Part shown: piece after piece, positions 28,597-38,141 of the stretch
How positions within the stretch are numbered: position 1 is the first letter of the stretch
Layout of the letters: each line of letters opens with the position of its first letter
Source: Paenibacillus qinlingensis
GTDB taxonomy: Bacteria > Bacillota > Bacilli > Paenibacillales > NBRC-103111
DNA: 64,000 nucleotides
Assembly (NCBI RefSeq): GCF_013204845.1
Contig: NZ_JABMKY010000007.1
Location: 62,001-126,000 of the forward strand
Direction: 5' to 3'
Notes under the pieces: generated by a model
Databases searched by the model: none
What the model saw: the letters and a program-made list of their open reading frames with translations, nothing else
What the model was told of the DNA's origin: nothing
Program-made: the position numbers and the translations under genes

Positions 28597-28839
28597 ATGG
28601 CTTTACAACCAAATCAAGGAAAACAATTTCAGTGTCCACCAGCTGACCCTATAATGACAGATCCAGAAAGAGTAGTTAGAGATTTTTATCACCCACAAAA
28701 GGTTCAAGTCATTCATCCAATCCAGATTGTAAATCGCCATCACTGCTTACCAGTATATGAGCATGTGTATACCTGTACCGAAACTGATGAGTATTGCGGA
28801 ACTCACCCGCATCCACATCAAGGTATGCTCAGGAAGTAA
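28597..28839 (+). CDS. CotD-like spore coat protein
   Basis: This 80-residue protein is rich in His, Pro and Tyr and has three Cys. The central segment VRDFYHPQKVQVIHPIQIVN followed by RHHCLPVYEHVYT resembles the inner-coat CotD family (HPQ-V-IHP-E-V-RHHC-P pattern). A GAGGAG ribosome site lies about 11 bases before the ATG, and a strong terminator follows. The assignment rests on this motif only; membership is likely but not certain. Confidence 0.65.
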   Translation: MALQPNQGKQFQCPPADPIMTDPERVVRDFYHPQKVQVIHPIQIVNRHHCLPVYEHVYTCTETDEYCGTHPHPHQGMLRK

Positions 28840-28847
28840 CAGATAAG

Positions 28848-28896
28848 CACTTCTCGCTAAGAATCATTCGATGATTCTGGCGGGGGGTGTTTTTTT
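28848..28896 (+). terminator. Terminator after the CotD-like gene
   Basis: Long imperfect stem CACTTCTCGCTAAGAATCA / TGATTCTGGCGGGGGGTG followed by seven T. Confidence 0.85.
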
Positions 28897-28957
28897 GTTA
28901 GGGGAGTTAATTATATAATAAGGGAAGGATGTTGATGAGGTAACGGGGGATAGGCAC

Positions 28958-30532
28958 ATGCAAGAGGTAGAGATTGACTGGACGTATTGGATTGAACGAA
29001 TACGTCCTAAATTCGATAAAGTGATCATCGTGAGAGGTTGGGCCTATTACAATGAAGGTGTTGTAAGGGATATTCAAGTAGAGGGTAGCTCAATCATAAG
29101 AGCTAGAGTGGATGGAACCAAAAGTTACAAGGTTACCTTGGATCTCATGAGCTTCACAAAGAGCGGTTGCACGTGTCCTTACGGTTATAATTGTAAGCAT
29201 ATGGCTGCGGTGTTGTTTGAGTTTGCTGAGCAAGCGGGATATGATCCGGAGGAGTTTCGTTTTGGTAAAATGAAGGTAGCGAGGGTAGTGGATGATAACC
29301 TGCAGAAACCTAAGCTTAAGACTAGGCTGCCAGAGCCGACGGATAGCTGCGAGATGTGGCTGACTTTTTTTCATAAACAATATGGCAGTGCCAAGATTTA
29401 TAATGCGTTCAGTCTCGAGGAAGTCTGTATGCGTGCGTGGCGTGAGCTCAATAAGCTGGCGGATACGTGGGAGCCGACTATTCGGGGTGTGTATGATATT
29501 CACGTGGTGCTGTATGTTATTCAACTATGCAATACGATGACGGGATCGAAGGCGATCACCTATGATTTTTATCAAAATACGAGCTATTATGTCAAACGTG
29601 TCCTGACCCATACTCGCGAACAATTGGAAGCGACGCTTCAAGAGCTGGATGTTAACAGGGCATACAAGCAATACGGTGGACATTTGAAGGAATTATCAGC
29701 TTATTTGGCTGACATTTGCGAGAATGGCTCAGGTTTGCACCTCTATGATTGGCTCGATTTGTATAAGCTGTTATGGTCGCAGTTATTTCAAGATAAGGAT
29801 ATGCTGGAGACAGAAAAGACTAGGCTTAGGCAGGTACTTGCGGATCCGCGAGCGAGTCAACAAGCGCGCCAAGTCGCTACTCTCGGTTCTATTCATTTGG
29901 ATATTAGCGAAAATGAGGATGAAAATGCCTGGGAACGAGCAGACAGTGGGATGTTTGTCATTGGGCTAGACTATTGGTTCGATTATTTAAATGGGTTTGT
30001 TTTTGAAAGTCAGTGGGATCGTTTGCTGACCTGGTTGAGGTGGTTGAAACCGAAGATGATGTGGAACGAGCGAATGTATGCGAATGAGTTTTTGCATTAC
30101 TGGCGTTTGGCAGCGGAACAGCGAGAAGTTGAGAAAGAGCAGAGGGACGTCATGATTTCGCTTTTACCTGCAAGCTATGATCACTACGCGAAATTCCTGC
30201 TGTCAAAAGGCGAGTACCAGGAATGGGCAGATCTCTGTCTTCTTTTGGATCTAACTACGGAACACATCGATGCAGCGCAGCTAAAACTCGTCGAGAAGGC
30301 GAATGTTCGCTTCCTGCTGCCAATCTATCATCACGCCATTGAAACATTCATACAGGGGAAAAATCGTCCCGATTATATACAAGCCATTAAACTCTTAAAG
30401 AAATTAGCGGCTGCTTATAAAAAGCTTAAGCTAACCCCTCGTTTCGAAGCTTACTTGGAGCAAATTGTGAAAGAATACGCTCGGTATCGTGCTTTCACGG
30501 AGGAATTGCGGAAAGGAAATTGGATACCATGA
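28958..30532 (+). CDS. SWIM zinc-finger domain protein
   Basis: This 524-residue protein carries a SWIM domain near the N-terminus: KSGCTCPYGYNCKHMAAVLF at about residues 68-87 gives the C-x-C-x(n)-C-x-H zinc ligands. The rest is helical and has no family I recognise. SWIM-domain proteins are frequently encoded next to a SNF2-type helicase in Firmicutes, as here, and may help it bind DNA or protein partners. Its stop overlaps the helicase start (ATGA), so the two are translationally coupled. Confidence 0.85.
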   Translation: MQEVEIDWTYWIERIRPKFDKVIIVRGWAYYNEGVVRDIQVEGSSIIRARVDGTKSYKVTLDLMSFTKSGCTCPYGYNCKHMAAVLFEFAEQAGYDPEEFRFGKMKVARVVDDNLQKPKLKTRLPEPTDSCEMWLTFFHKQYGSAKIYNAFSLEEVCMRAWRELNKLADTWEPTIRGVYDIHVVLYVIQLCNTMTGSKAITYDFYQNTSYYVKRVLTHTREQLEATLQELDVNRAYKQYGGHLKELSAYLADICENGSGLHLYDWLDLYKLLWSQLFQDKDMLETEKTRLRQVLADPRASQQARQVATLGSIHLDISENEDENAWERADSGMFVIGLDYWFDYLNGFVFESQWDRLLTWLRWLKPKMMWNERMYANEFLHYWRLAAEQREVEKEQRDVMISLLPASYDHYAKFLLSKGEYQEWADLCLLLDLTTEHIDAAQLKLVEKANVRFLLPIYHHAIETFIQGKNRPDYIQAIKLLKKLAAAYKKLKLTPRFEAYLEQIVKEYARYRAFTEELRKGNWIP

Positions 30533-33500
30533 TGACTTTGTCACCGATTCATATGAGAATTCAAAGGCTTGCATCGGGAAGTTTTGCTCTATATGGAGAA
30601 ACGGAGCAGGCCAATGAGGTACCGGGATATGTGCTGCGCAAGCTGCTTTTTGCCTGGCATGAACGCTCATTCTATGGGACGCGGTTGGAAGTGACTCGGA
30701 TTCCTTATGGTGATGCTATTGTACTATCTCCAGCTATGGCGTTGGATTACCTGCGTGCACCAGGTTTGCTTCTACATAGTCGTTTAACTTGGGATGAGGG
30801 ATTTACGGAGTTGCAAAAAGGAGCACATTTTCTAAATGAGGCAATAGATTCTGGCTGGTATGTGCCATCCTACGAGCTTTGGCTGCAAGGGGAAAATGGC
30901 TGGAAGTTTAGACTGCCTGAAGAGCAAGTTGAGAGGTTTGGGGAGCTTTGCAATGGGGCATTTCCGGAAAGCTTTTGGCAGCGGTGGTTTAGCCGAATCG
31001 TTGAAGAGCTGCTTGAGACTGATGCGGATTTCAAGTTATCTCTAAAGTGGCATGGGTTAGTCCAAGAGCATAGACTGCTCCAAGTGAATGCCAAGGGGTT
31101 CGAGGATTTGCTGACTGAATCGGCTTGGATGCAGGAAGAGGACTGGCTCTTAGCAATTGGATGGATACAGGATGATGCGCCTTACCGCATCTGTGTGCAG
31201 CTCGTGGAACCCTACGCCGAGACATATGTCGACGGGACGACGACAGCTAAGGATAATGCAGCGGATTGGCGCCTGCGATTCATTGCACAGGACCGTCGGG
31301 ATGCGAACCGATTCGTTGAGTTCAGCTCAACGGGGAATGTACTGACAGGGCTGGTGCCTGCTGCTTGGCAGAATGATATCTCGGATAAGCTTGATGAACA
31401 AACGAAACGTATTTTGCGGTTGCTGCCTGAGCTTGAGAGTGTATACCAGCCAGGCAAAATCATCGAGCAATTGTCGGATGATGAGGCGTGGACGTTTCTA
31501 ACCGAATCGAGTCTGCAGCTTGTGGAGGCGGGAATCTCCGTTTTTTTACCATCATGGTGGGAAGAGATTCAGAAGATGGGGCGTCCTCAGTTGAAGGCAA
31601 AAATCAAAAGCTCAGTAGGCTCTACGCGAAAGGCTATGTTTGGCATGGATCAGATCGTGCAGTTCGATTGGCGTGTGGCACTAGGCGGTGTAGATTTGTC
31701 TGAGGAAGAATTTGCACAATTGGCATTGGAAAAGAAGCGCTTGATCTACATTCGAGGCAAATGGGTGCAGCTGGATCCTGCGCATTTGGAGCAGATTCGC
31801 GATACGATTCGGCAGGTCGAGAGGAAAAAGGGACTTTCCTTCCGGGATGTGTTGGAAATGCATCTGTCAGAAAGCGAGGAAGGTATCGCAGCGGACAGTG
31901 ATGAGAAGGACAGGATTGTAGATGTTAAAGTAGAGCTAAATAGTCATCTGCGTGGTTTGATGAAACAGTTAGGTCAGACCAAGTCTATTCCACTTGTTGA
32001 GCGGATTGATGGTTTACACGCCGAACTTAGGCCTTATCAGGTACAAGGGGTGTCGTGGCTCCTTTTCCTGCGCAGTATGGGGTTAGGCGGCTGTCTGGCG
32101 GATGATATGGGGCTGGGGAAGACCATTCAGTTTATTGCTTATTTATTGAAGGTGAGGGAGGCAGGGGCGAAGTCAAGTTTAAATTCTGAATCAAATCCAA
32201 ATCCAAATTCAGAGATAATTTCAAAATCAAAACCGTCATTGCTCATATGTCCGACCTCTGTGCTTGGTAATTGGCAGAAGGAGCTTGCGCGATTCGCGCC
32301 GACGCTTCAGATTCAACTTCATTATGGTGCGCAGCGGGCAAAAGGGGAAGCTTTCGAAGCATCGCTTAGTGATGCTGACTTAGTGATTACGTCCTATACG
32401 CTCGCACAGTTGGATGAAGAGGAGCTGTCGAGTGTCACATGGGACTCGCTCTGCTTGGATGAGGCACAAAATATCAAGAATGCTTATACGAAGCAGTCAC
32501 AGGCGATACGTAAGCTAGAAGCAGGGCAGCGTATCGCTTTGACGGGCACACCAATTGAGAATCGATTGACTGAGTTGTGGTCGATTTTTGACTTTGCGAA
32601 CCCGGGGTACCTGGGGACGTTGACTCATTTTAACCGCCAGTATGTAGGTCCAATCGAGAAGAACGGGGATGGTGCGAAAGAACTGACGGGGCGTGTACAA
32701 CGTTTGATTAGGCCGTTCCTGCTGAGACGGCTTAAGAAGGATCCAGCGATTCAGCTGGACTTGCCAGATAAATATGAGGGAAAGGCGTATGTTCGCCTCA
32801 CCACAGAGCAAGGGGCGCTGTATGAGAATGTCGTGCAGAGCTTGATGGAGAAGATTGAGGACTCCAGTGGGATCGAGAAGAAGGGGCTTATTCTTACCTC
32901 GTTGATGAAGTTGAAGCAGATTTGTGATCATCCAGGTTTGTTTTTGAGGGAGATTGGTGGAGCGGGTGTGAGAGCAGGCGAGAAAGCAGGATCGAATGCG
33001 AGCATGAAAGCAGGATTGAATGCAGACACGAAGGCAGGAACGAAAGCAGGCGTGAAAGCAGGTGCGAATGCAGGATCGAAAGCAGACACGAAAGCAGGAG
33101 CGAAAGCAAAAGAGGGGCGCGGCGCACTCGCCGCCGCGGAGATGAGAACACGCTCAGCGAAGCTGGAGCGGTTGGTTGAGATGATAGACGAACTCAGGAG
33201 CGAAGGAGGCAGCTGCCTCATCTTCACCCAGTTCGTCGAGATGGGCCACCTGCTGCAGGCTACGCTTGCGCAGGCGCTGGGAGAGCCCGTGCAGTTCTTG
33301 CACGGGGGGGTTAGTGCAGTGAAGCGCGATGCGATGATCGCGCGCTTCCAGGATGCGACGCTCCCCGCGGAGGAGCGTTGCCACATCTTCATCCTCTCGC
33401 TAAAAGCAGGAGGAACGGGGTTGAACCTGACAGCGGCGAATCATGTGTTCCACTATGACCGCTGGTGGAATCCCGCCGTGGAGAATCAGGCCACGGACCG

Positions 33501-33708
33501 CGCCTTCCGCATCGGGCAAACGCGCAACGTGCAGGTGCACAAGTTTGTTACGCTCGGCACGCTCGAAGAGCGAATCGACGAGATGATCGAGCGTAAGAAG
33601 GGCCTCAGTGACCAAATCGTCGGTACCGGCGAGAACTGGGTCACGGAGATGTCGACAAGCGAGCTGCGCGAGCTTTTTGCGTTAAGGCGTGAGTGGATTG
33701 AGAAGTGA
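30529..33708 (+). CDS. SNF2-family helicase/ATPase
   Basis: This 1059-residue protein has an N-terminal bacterial SNF2-associated region and a C-terminal two-lobed SNF2 ATPase. Motif I is ADDMGLGKTIQF (about residue 525), motif II LDEAQNIKN (about 643), motif III ALTGTPIENRL, and motif VI QATDRAFRIGQ. These enzymes translocate on duplex DNA to remodel bound proteins. ATG 30529 overlaps the stop of the SWIM gene; TTG 30520 is in frame but less likely. Two low-complexity insertions are unusual: a Ser/Asn/Pro stretch after motif I (about 545-565) and a Lys-Ala-Gly repeat between the lobes (about 812-864). Confidence 0.93.
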   Translation: MMTLSPIHMRIQRLASGSFALYGETEQANEVPGYVLRKLLFAWHERSFYGTRLEVTRIPYGDAIVLSPAMALDYLRAPGLLLHSRLTWDEGFTELQKGAHFLNEAIDSGWYVPSYELWLQGENGWKFRLPEEQVERFGELCNGAFPESFWQRWFSRIVEELLETDADFKLSLKWHGLVQEHRLLQVNAKGFEDLLTESAWMQEEDWLLAIGWIQDDAPYRICVQLVEPYAETYVDGTTTAKDNAADWRLRFIAQDRRDANRFVEFSSTGNVLTGLVPAAWQNDISDKLDEQTKRILRLLPELESVYQPGKIIEQLSDDEAWTFLTESSLQLVEAGISVFLPSWWEEIQKMGRPQLKAKIKSSVGSTRKAMFGMDQIVQFDWRVALGGVDLSEEEFAQLALEKKRLIYIRGKWVQLDPAHLEQIRDTIRQVERKKGLSFRDVLEMHLSESEEGIAADSDEKDRIVDVKVELNSHLRGLMKQLGQTKSIPLVERIDGLHAELRPYQVQGVSWLLFLRSMGLGGCLADDMGLGKTIQFIAYLLKVREAGAKSSLNSESNPNPNSEIISKSKPSLLICPTSVLGNWQKELARFAPTLQIQLHYGAQRAKGEAFEASLSDADLVITSYTLAQLDEEELSSVTWDSLCLDEAQNIKNAYTKQSQAIRKLEAGQRIALTGTPIENRLTELWSIFDFANPGYLGTLTHFNRQYVGPIEKNGDGAKELTGRVQRLIRPFLLRRLKKDPAIQLDLPDKYEGKAYVRLTTEQGALYENVVQSLMEKIEDSSGIEKKGLILTSLMKLKQICDHPGLFLREIGGAGVRAGEKAGSNASMKAGLNADTKAGTKAGVKAGANAGSKADTKAGAKAKEGRGALAAAEMRTRSAKLERLVEMIDELRSEGGSCLIFTQFVEMGHLLQATLAQALGEPVQFLHGGVSAVKRDAMIARFQDATLPAEERCHIFILSLKAGGTGLNLTAANHVFHYDRWWNPAVENQATDRAFRIGQTRNVQVHKFVTLGTLEERIDEMIERKKGLSDQIVGTGENWVTEMSTSELRELFALRREWIEK
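32966..33112. repeat. Imperfect coding repeat in the SNF2 gene
   Basis: GAAAGCAGG-type units (AAAGCAGGA.CGAA and variants, about 12-15 bp period) encode a Lys-Ala-Gly-x stretch with about ten copies. It lies between the two helicase lobes, where length variation would be tolerated. Confidence 0.8.
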
Positions 33709-33734
33709 GATCGAGTTTGTAACAAGAAAGCGAT

Positions 33735-33769
33735 AGGCTATCCAACCTTGATGGTTGTAGCCTTTTTTT
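33735..33769 (+). terminator. Terminator after the SNF2 gene
   Basis: AGGCTATCCAACC / GGTTGTAGCCT stem with small bulge, then seven T. Confidence 0.82.
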
Positions 33770-33781
33770 GCTTTATAGGGA

Positions 33782-33809
33782 CAAAAAAAGTGCCACATCC
33801 CTGTGGCAC
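33782..33809 (-). terminator. Terminator of the O-antigen-ligase-like gene
   Basis: Minus-strand stem GTGCCACA-GGGA-TGTGGCAC followed by seven T. Confidence 0.9.
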
Positions 33810-33814
33810 CCTCT

Positions 33815-36343
33815 CTATTTAGCTGGAAAAACAGTTGCAACAATCGCATCAATATTCTGCTTCTCAGCTGGATCCTTCGCAATTAACTTGTTCATTAACG
33901 CTTGATCTGGGGTACCTTGTTTCTGCAAGATGGCCAGATACCAGCGGATTATTAGACGGTTCACCTGATCATCCATGTTCTCAGTTATATGTGGTTGAAT
34001 CAGCGCGATAGCACCTTTAAAATCACCACGCATATAGCTAATTTGGCCAATATTGAGTGCCATCGATGGAGTGACTGCGAATTCACGTCCTTGCATTTGT
34101 TCTTTCGGTAAGTTTTTCAGGGAATCAATACGCGCAAGAACTTCGTTATACGTAGCAAGAGCATTCTCTAATTTCGAGTTGAACTCTTGTGCGTTGCCTT
34201 TGGCATTCGCTTCTCCTGCTAGCTCAATATTCAGTGAAATACTCTTCTCATACATATCCATATACCAAGGATAGTTTGGAATTTGAGCGTTTGACCATTC
34301 CAAAGCCCCTTGTTTATTCCCTTTGATGAGAAGCATGTTTAGCTGCTGCATGGCCACGACGCGGTTATGAGGCTCTTTTTTCAAAAGCTGACTCATTAAG
34401 TCTTGGGCTTGATTGAAAAATGGCTCACTCTTCGTAGGATCATTCGGGTTTTCCTTCTGCATTTGGCTATAAACTTGAAGGAGAAGTCCAATTCGACTCA
34501 CTTGACCTGTTAACAAATAATCCGGATGACTAGGATGCAACGAAATGGCTTTGTCAAGAGGCTTCACAATCTGATTGTAATCTTTACTTGTTTTTATAAC
34601 TTCAATAGTTTGCTTGTAGGAACTGTTGGCTGAAAGAAGCTGAGCTGAGATGAAGAACATCACAAGCGACAGTACCGCAATGCTTGCAGGGAATATCTTA
34701 TGAATAAGGGCTGATTTTGACTTCAACCGCAGCTCGCCTGATGAGCTGTTGCTCAACATACCGCCTAGAGCAAGGAATAGAATCGCACCTAAGTAGACAT
34801 AACTCAAATCAAAGTCAATCATACTGTGGACTAACAGGGAAGTCATGATAATGAAAAATAGGAAGTGCAGATCTCTCTTTTCCTGAGAACTTCGAATGTA
34901 ACTCCGGATATAGATCCAACTAACGGCAATGACAAATCCGATAAAAGCTAGGAAACCAAGCGCACCGGCTTCAACCAAATATTGCAGAGCAAAGTTATGG
35001 GCTTGACGACTTGTGTATGGATTGTTTTGATATTTTTCATAAAGGGAAGCCCAAGCTCCGCCACCAGCACCAATGATCGGATAGTCGGACCATAGCTTAA
35101 CAGCATCTTTATAAAACGTTCCACGCTCCAACACACTGTGCTGCTGGAAATTAATATTCTCAACACGAGTTTTGACATTCTCAGGAAGAATGTTTTTAAA
35201 CCCAGTATCACTTAGAATAAGAATAGCTCCAACCACACCAATCAGGACAGCTGCGATCGGAAGAATAAATGTTGCATACTTCTTAGCATCAAATCGAGCT
35301 GTTATGCGCTCCAACCATGGCTCACCAAAGCGTTGAATAGCGACGGACAGTCCAGCAAAAACTAAGGAAGCGAGTAACAGAATCCACCAACCATGCCAAG
35401 ATTCTGAAGCACTAGGTTGCTTTTGTAGCCCGATGCCAATATCCGTTACCTTTTCTAAAATAATTAGGGAAGTGCCGAACGCTAGTCCAAGTTGAACTAG
35501 AGCTAAGATCTGGCGACTCATTCGGAAGAAGAACATCATGATGAGGAATACCACTGGGATTACGACAATGGCCCCACGTGATAAGGTCAGCCAGAAAGAG
35601 ATGATAGTTGGAATCAATAAAAATGCATGAATGAGAACTACATACCATTTACGAGATTTAATGATGAAGAATAAAGAACTAAGCGTTATTGTAATTAAAA
35701 AAGCTGCGTACGTATTGGCATACTGGAAGACTGAGGTTAAACGTAGTCCGTTGGAATCTGTCATGATTGCATCGCGGTACAGATTTGCATCGACTCCATC
35801 CATGAGCGCAAACCATCCGACAAGGTGTCCTGCGAAGGTTTTATTGCCTAACCAGTACAAAAGTCCAAATAACACGATGAAATATCCAGAGATCATGAAT
35901 AATTGGCTAACTATCGACACGCCAAGCTTGTTTTTTGTCAAAAATACACCTAAAATGAAGAAAGTTGCATACAGCATTTGGATGTAAACCATATTTGTTG
36001 CCAAATAGTGAGATGCCGAGTTCGACAACGAGATAACATACGTAAGCGGCATGATGAAAACTAGAATAGTAAGTAAATCTTTCTTTTCTTGAAGCTTAAA
36101 CACAAATAACGCTAGAATAGCAACAAGTAAAAGGATGATGGAGGACCACACGGAAGCGGAGTAAATGCTTCTCTCAAACTCAGATGTACCGCCATTAAAC
36201 AGCGCCCTCTGAAAAGGTGCCCAGAACATAAATAAGCCCGTAAACACAGCCAATACCCAAAAGATGACAGAGCTTTTATCCGTCGTTATCGTTCCATTCG
36301 ATTTTGCACGCGAAGCCGCGTAGGCATTCTTACTTGCACTCAT
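33815..36343 (-). CDS. O-antigen ligase (Wzy/WaaL/O-OTase) family protein with C-terminal helical repeat domain
   Basis: This 842-residue membrane protein has about 12 membrane segments over residues 25-580, with LTLSRGAIVVIPVVF near residue 255 and a long outside loop containing GAGGGAWASLYEKY and RQAHNFALQ (His at about 446), the usual Wzy_C/WaaL loop. The last 260 residues are soluble and TPR-like. Family members ligate or polymerise polyprenol-linked glycans, or transfer them to proteins; WsfB-like proteins in Paenibacillus alvei S-layer loci are thought to be the glycan-to-protein transferase. It points away from the glycan genes. GAAGGAG precedes the ATG. Confidence 0.85.
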   Translation of the reverse strand: MSASKNAYAASRAKSNGTITTDKSSVIFWVLAVFTGLFMFWAPFQRALFNGGTSEFERSIYSASVWSSIILLLVAILALFVFKLQEKKDLLTILVFIMPLTYVISLSNSASHYLATNMVYIQMLYATFFILGVFLTKNKLGVSIVSQLFMISGYFIVLFGLLYWLGNKTFAGHLVGWFALMDGVDANLYRDAIMTDSNGLRLTSVFQYANTYAAFLITITLSSLFFIIKSRKWYVVLIHAFLLIPTIISFWLTLSRGAIVVIPVVFLIMMFFFRMSRQILALVQLGLAFGTSLIILEKVTDIGIGLQKQPSASESWHGWWILLLASLVFAGLSVAIQRFGEPWLERITARFDAKKYATFILPIAAVLIGVVGAILILSDTGFKNILPENVKTRVENINFQQHSVLERGTFYKDAVKLWSDYPIIGAGGGAWASLYEKYQNNPYTSRQAHNFALQYLVEAGALGFLAFIGFVIAVSWIYIRSYIRSSQEKRDLHFLFFIIMTSLLVHSMIDFDLSYVYLGAILFLALGGMLSNSSSGELRLKSKSALIHKIFPASIAVLSLVMFFISAQLLSANSSYKQTIEVIKTSKDYNQIVKPLDKAISLHPSHPDYLLTGQVSRIGLLLQVYSQMQKENPNDPTKSEPFFNQAQDLMSQLLKKEPHNRVVAMQQLNMLLIKGNKQGALEWSNAQIPNYPWYMDMYEKSISLNIELAGEANAKGNAQEFNSKLENALATYNEVLARIDSLKNLPKEQMQGREFAVTPSMALNIGQISYMRGDFKGAIALIQPHITENMDDQVNRLIIRWYLAILQKQGTPDQALMNKLIAKDPAEKQNIDAIVATVFPAK

Positions 36344-36390
36344 TCCAGATAGTCTCCTTCATAATAACTAATGTTTTGATTCTTTGGTAT

Positions 36391-36418
36391 ATTATATAAC
36401 ATACATTCATTATTTCAA
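36391..36418 (-). promoter_or_regulatory. Probable promoter of the O-antigen-ligase-like gene
   Basis: Minus-strand TTGAAA (36413-36418) and TATAAT (36391-36396) with a 16-bp spacer, about 50 bp before the start codon. Confidence 0.5.
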
Positions 36419-36592
36419 ATTACATCTATGTTGTTAAAATTAATGAGGTTTTATTGGTTTGAGAAATGTACTTTTAAATCAGTGCACAGAATTTAATCGG
36501 CTATGAAACAATTTCAACGGACAAAGCGGAGTGTCAGGGTCAATGAGTGCATCGAAAAATTGTGAAGGATTGGGAGGCGGTTTAAAAACTTT

Positions 36593-37369
36593 ATGAAATC
36601 ATATATAGAAAATTTTATGAAATACAGATATTTACTTTATGAGTTAGTTGTTAATGATTTGAAAATTAAATATCGACGCTCTTTTTTAGGGATTCTATGG
36701 AGTGTCTTACAACCCCTAATGATGATGATTATTTTGACAATCGTATTTTCATCGGTTTTTAAAAGTAGTATAGAAAATTTTGCAGTATATGTATTTACGG
36801 GAAGAATCGTCTGGGATATATACTCCCAAGTAACTAGTTCTGCCCTAACTTCGATTATGAATAATGCTGGATTAATTAAAAAAGTATATGTGCCGAAATA
36901 TATTTTCCCTATTTCTAAAGGTGTATCTGGCTTGGTCAATACCGCGTTTTCATTAGTTGCTTTGTTTATGGTTATGATATTTACAGGAGTGAAAATAAAC
37001 TATTCTATTTTATTGTTTCCATTGCCAATTCTATATTTATTTTTATTTTCAATAGGTATTGGTTTGATTGTTGCCGCCTATTCAGTGTTTTTCAGGGATT
37101 TAAATTATTTATATGAATTATTACTTACAGCTTGGATGTATTTTACACCAATCTTTTATCCCGCTTCTATCATTCCAGAAGAAGTTAAGTTTATTGTAGA
37201 TGCGAATCCTATTGCGTACTTCTTGCAAATGTTCAGGGATATAGTAATTTACGGGCAGGTACCCTCGCTGATGAGTCATGTTACATGTCTATCTATAGGG
37301 CTTGTTTCTTTATTATTAGGTGTATTTCTATTCTTTAAAAAACAAGATCGATTCATTCTACATATATAA
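36593..37369 (+). CDS. wzm: ABC-2 type polysaccharide exporter, permease (Wzm/TagG type)
   Basis: This 258-residue permease has six hydrophobic segments and the family feature YRRSFLGILWSVLQPLMMM near residue 25. With the ATPase encoded next, it flips a completed polyprenol-linked glycan across the membrane. The start is ATG 36593; GGAGG lies 15 bases upstream, longer than ideal, but no nearer in-frame start exists. The region becomes markedly AT-rich from here. It heads the rightward glycan genes, divergent from the ligase-like gene across a 250-bp spacer. Confidence 0.92.
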   Translation: MKSYIENFMKYRYLLYELVVNDLKIKYRRSFLGILWSVLQPLMMMIILTIVFSSVFKSSIENFAVYVFTGRIVWDIYSQVTSSALTSIMNNAGLIKKVYVPKYIFPISKGVSGLVNTAFSLVALFMVMIFTGVKINYSILLFPLPILYLFLFSIGIGLIVAAYSVFFRDLNYLYELLLTAWMYFTPIFYPASIIPEEVKFIVDANPIAYFLQMFRDIVIYGQVPSLMSHVTCLSIGLVSLLLGVFLFFKKQDRFILHI

Positions 37370-37385
37370 AAAAAGAGGTTTGATC

Positions 37386-38120
37386 ATGGAATCAAATATA
37401 GCAATTGATATTCAAAATGTTTCGATGCTGTACAACATAAGTACTGAAAAAGTAGACAGTTTAAAAGAGTACTTTGTAAGGATGTTAAAGGGGCAATTGT
37501 TTTATGAAGAATTTAAGGCATTAGAAGATATTTCATTCAGTATAAAAAAAGGCGAAGTCTTCGGTTTAATAGGTCTTAATGGAGCTGGGAAAAGTACATT
37601 GTTAAAGATTATAGCAGGAGTACTAAAACCAACAACAGGTAAAGTGAAAATCAATGGGGCTATAGCCCCGCTTATTGAATTAGGTGCAGGATTCAATTTT
37701 GATTTAACAGGTCGTGAAAATGTGTTTTTAAATGGTGCGGTTTTAGGCTATTCACGCCCATATATGAAAGAGATGTTTGATGAAGTGGCTGCATTTTCAG
37801 AGCTTGGGAAATTTATTGATGTACCGATTAAAAACTATTCTTCCGGTATGATTGCCAGGCTGGCTTTCTCAATTGCAACAGCGATAAAACCAGATATTTT
37901 AATTGTCGATGAAGTACTTTCTGTTGGGGATTATAAATTTCAAGAAAAAAGTAAGAAGCGTATTGAAGAACTTTTTACAGATGGTACAACAGTTGTTATT
38001 GTGTCACACTCAAAAGAGCAGATTGAGGAGCTTTGTAACCGTGTTATTTGGTTAGAAGAGGGGAAGATGAAAGAAATAGGGAACACGTCTGAAATAATGA
38101 GAAAATATAAGGAAAGCTAA
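37386..38120 (+). CDS. wzt: ABC polysaccharide exporter, ATPase (Wzt/TagH type)
   Basis: The 244-residue ATPase has GLIGLNGAGKSTLLKI (Walker A, about residue 63), the degenerate signature NYSSGMIARLAFS usual in this family, and ILIVDEVLSVGD (Walker B). Wzt proteins that recognise a capped glycan end have an extra C-terminal sugar-binding domain; this one ends after the ATPase, so export is probably not end-cap dependent, as in KpsT/TagH types. AGAGG precedes ATG 37386, 16 bp after the permease stop. The gene after it is a coiled-coil protein. Confidence 0.93.
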   Translation: MESNIAIDIQNVSMLYNISTEKVDSLKEYFVRMLKGQLFYEEFKALEDISFSIKKGEVFGLIGLNGAGKSTLLKIIAGVLKPTTGKVKINGAIAPLIELGAGFNFDLTGRENVFLNGAVLGYSRPYMKEMFDEVAAFSELGKFIDVPIKNYSSGMIARLAFSIATAIKPDILIVDEVLSVGDYKFQEKSKKRIEELFTDGTTVVIVSHSKEQIEELCNRVIWLEEGKMKEIGNTSEIMRKYKES

Positions 38121-38141
38121 AATTCTAGGTAAGGAGATTAT

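Noticed and set aside
28424..28654. 76-codon frame ahead of and overlapping the CotD-like gene
   Set aside because: It lacks a ribosome site, runs 58 bp into a better-supported gene and resembles no protein.
32894..33392. Minus-strand Ser/Leu-rich and Ala/Pro-rich frames over the SNF2 repeat
   Set aside because: They come from the Lys-Ala-Gly repeat on the opposite strand.
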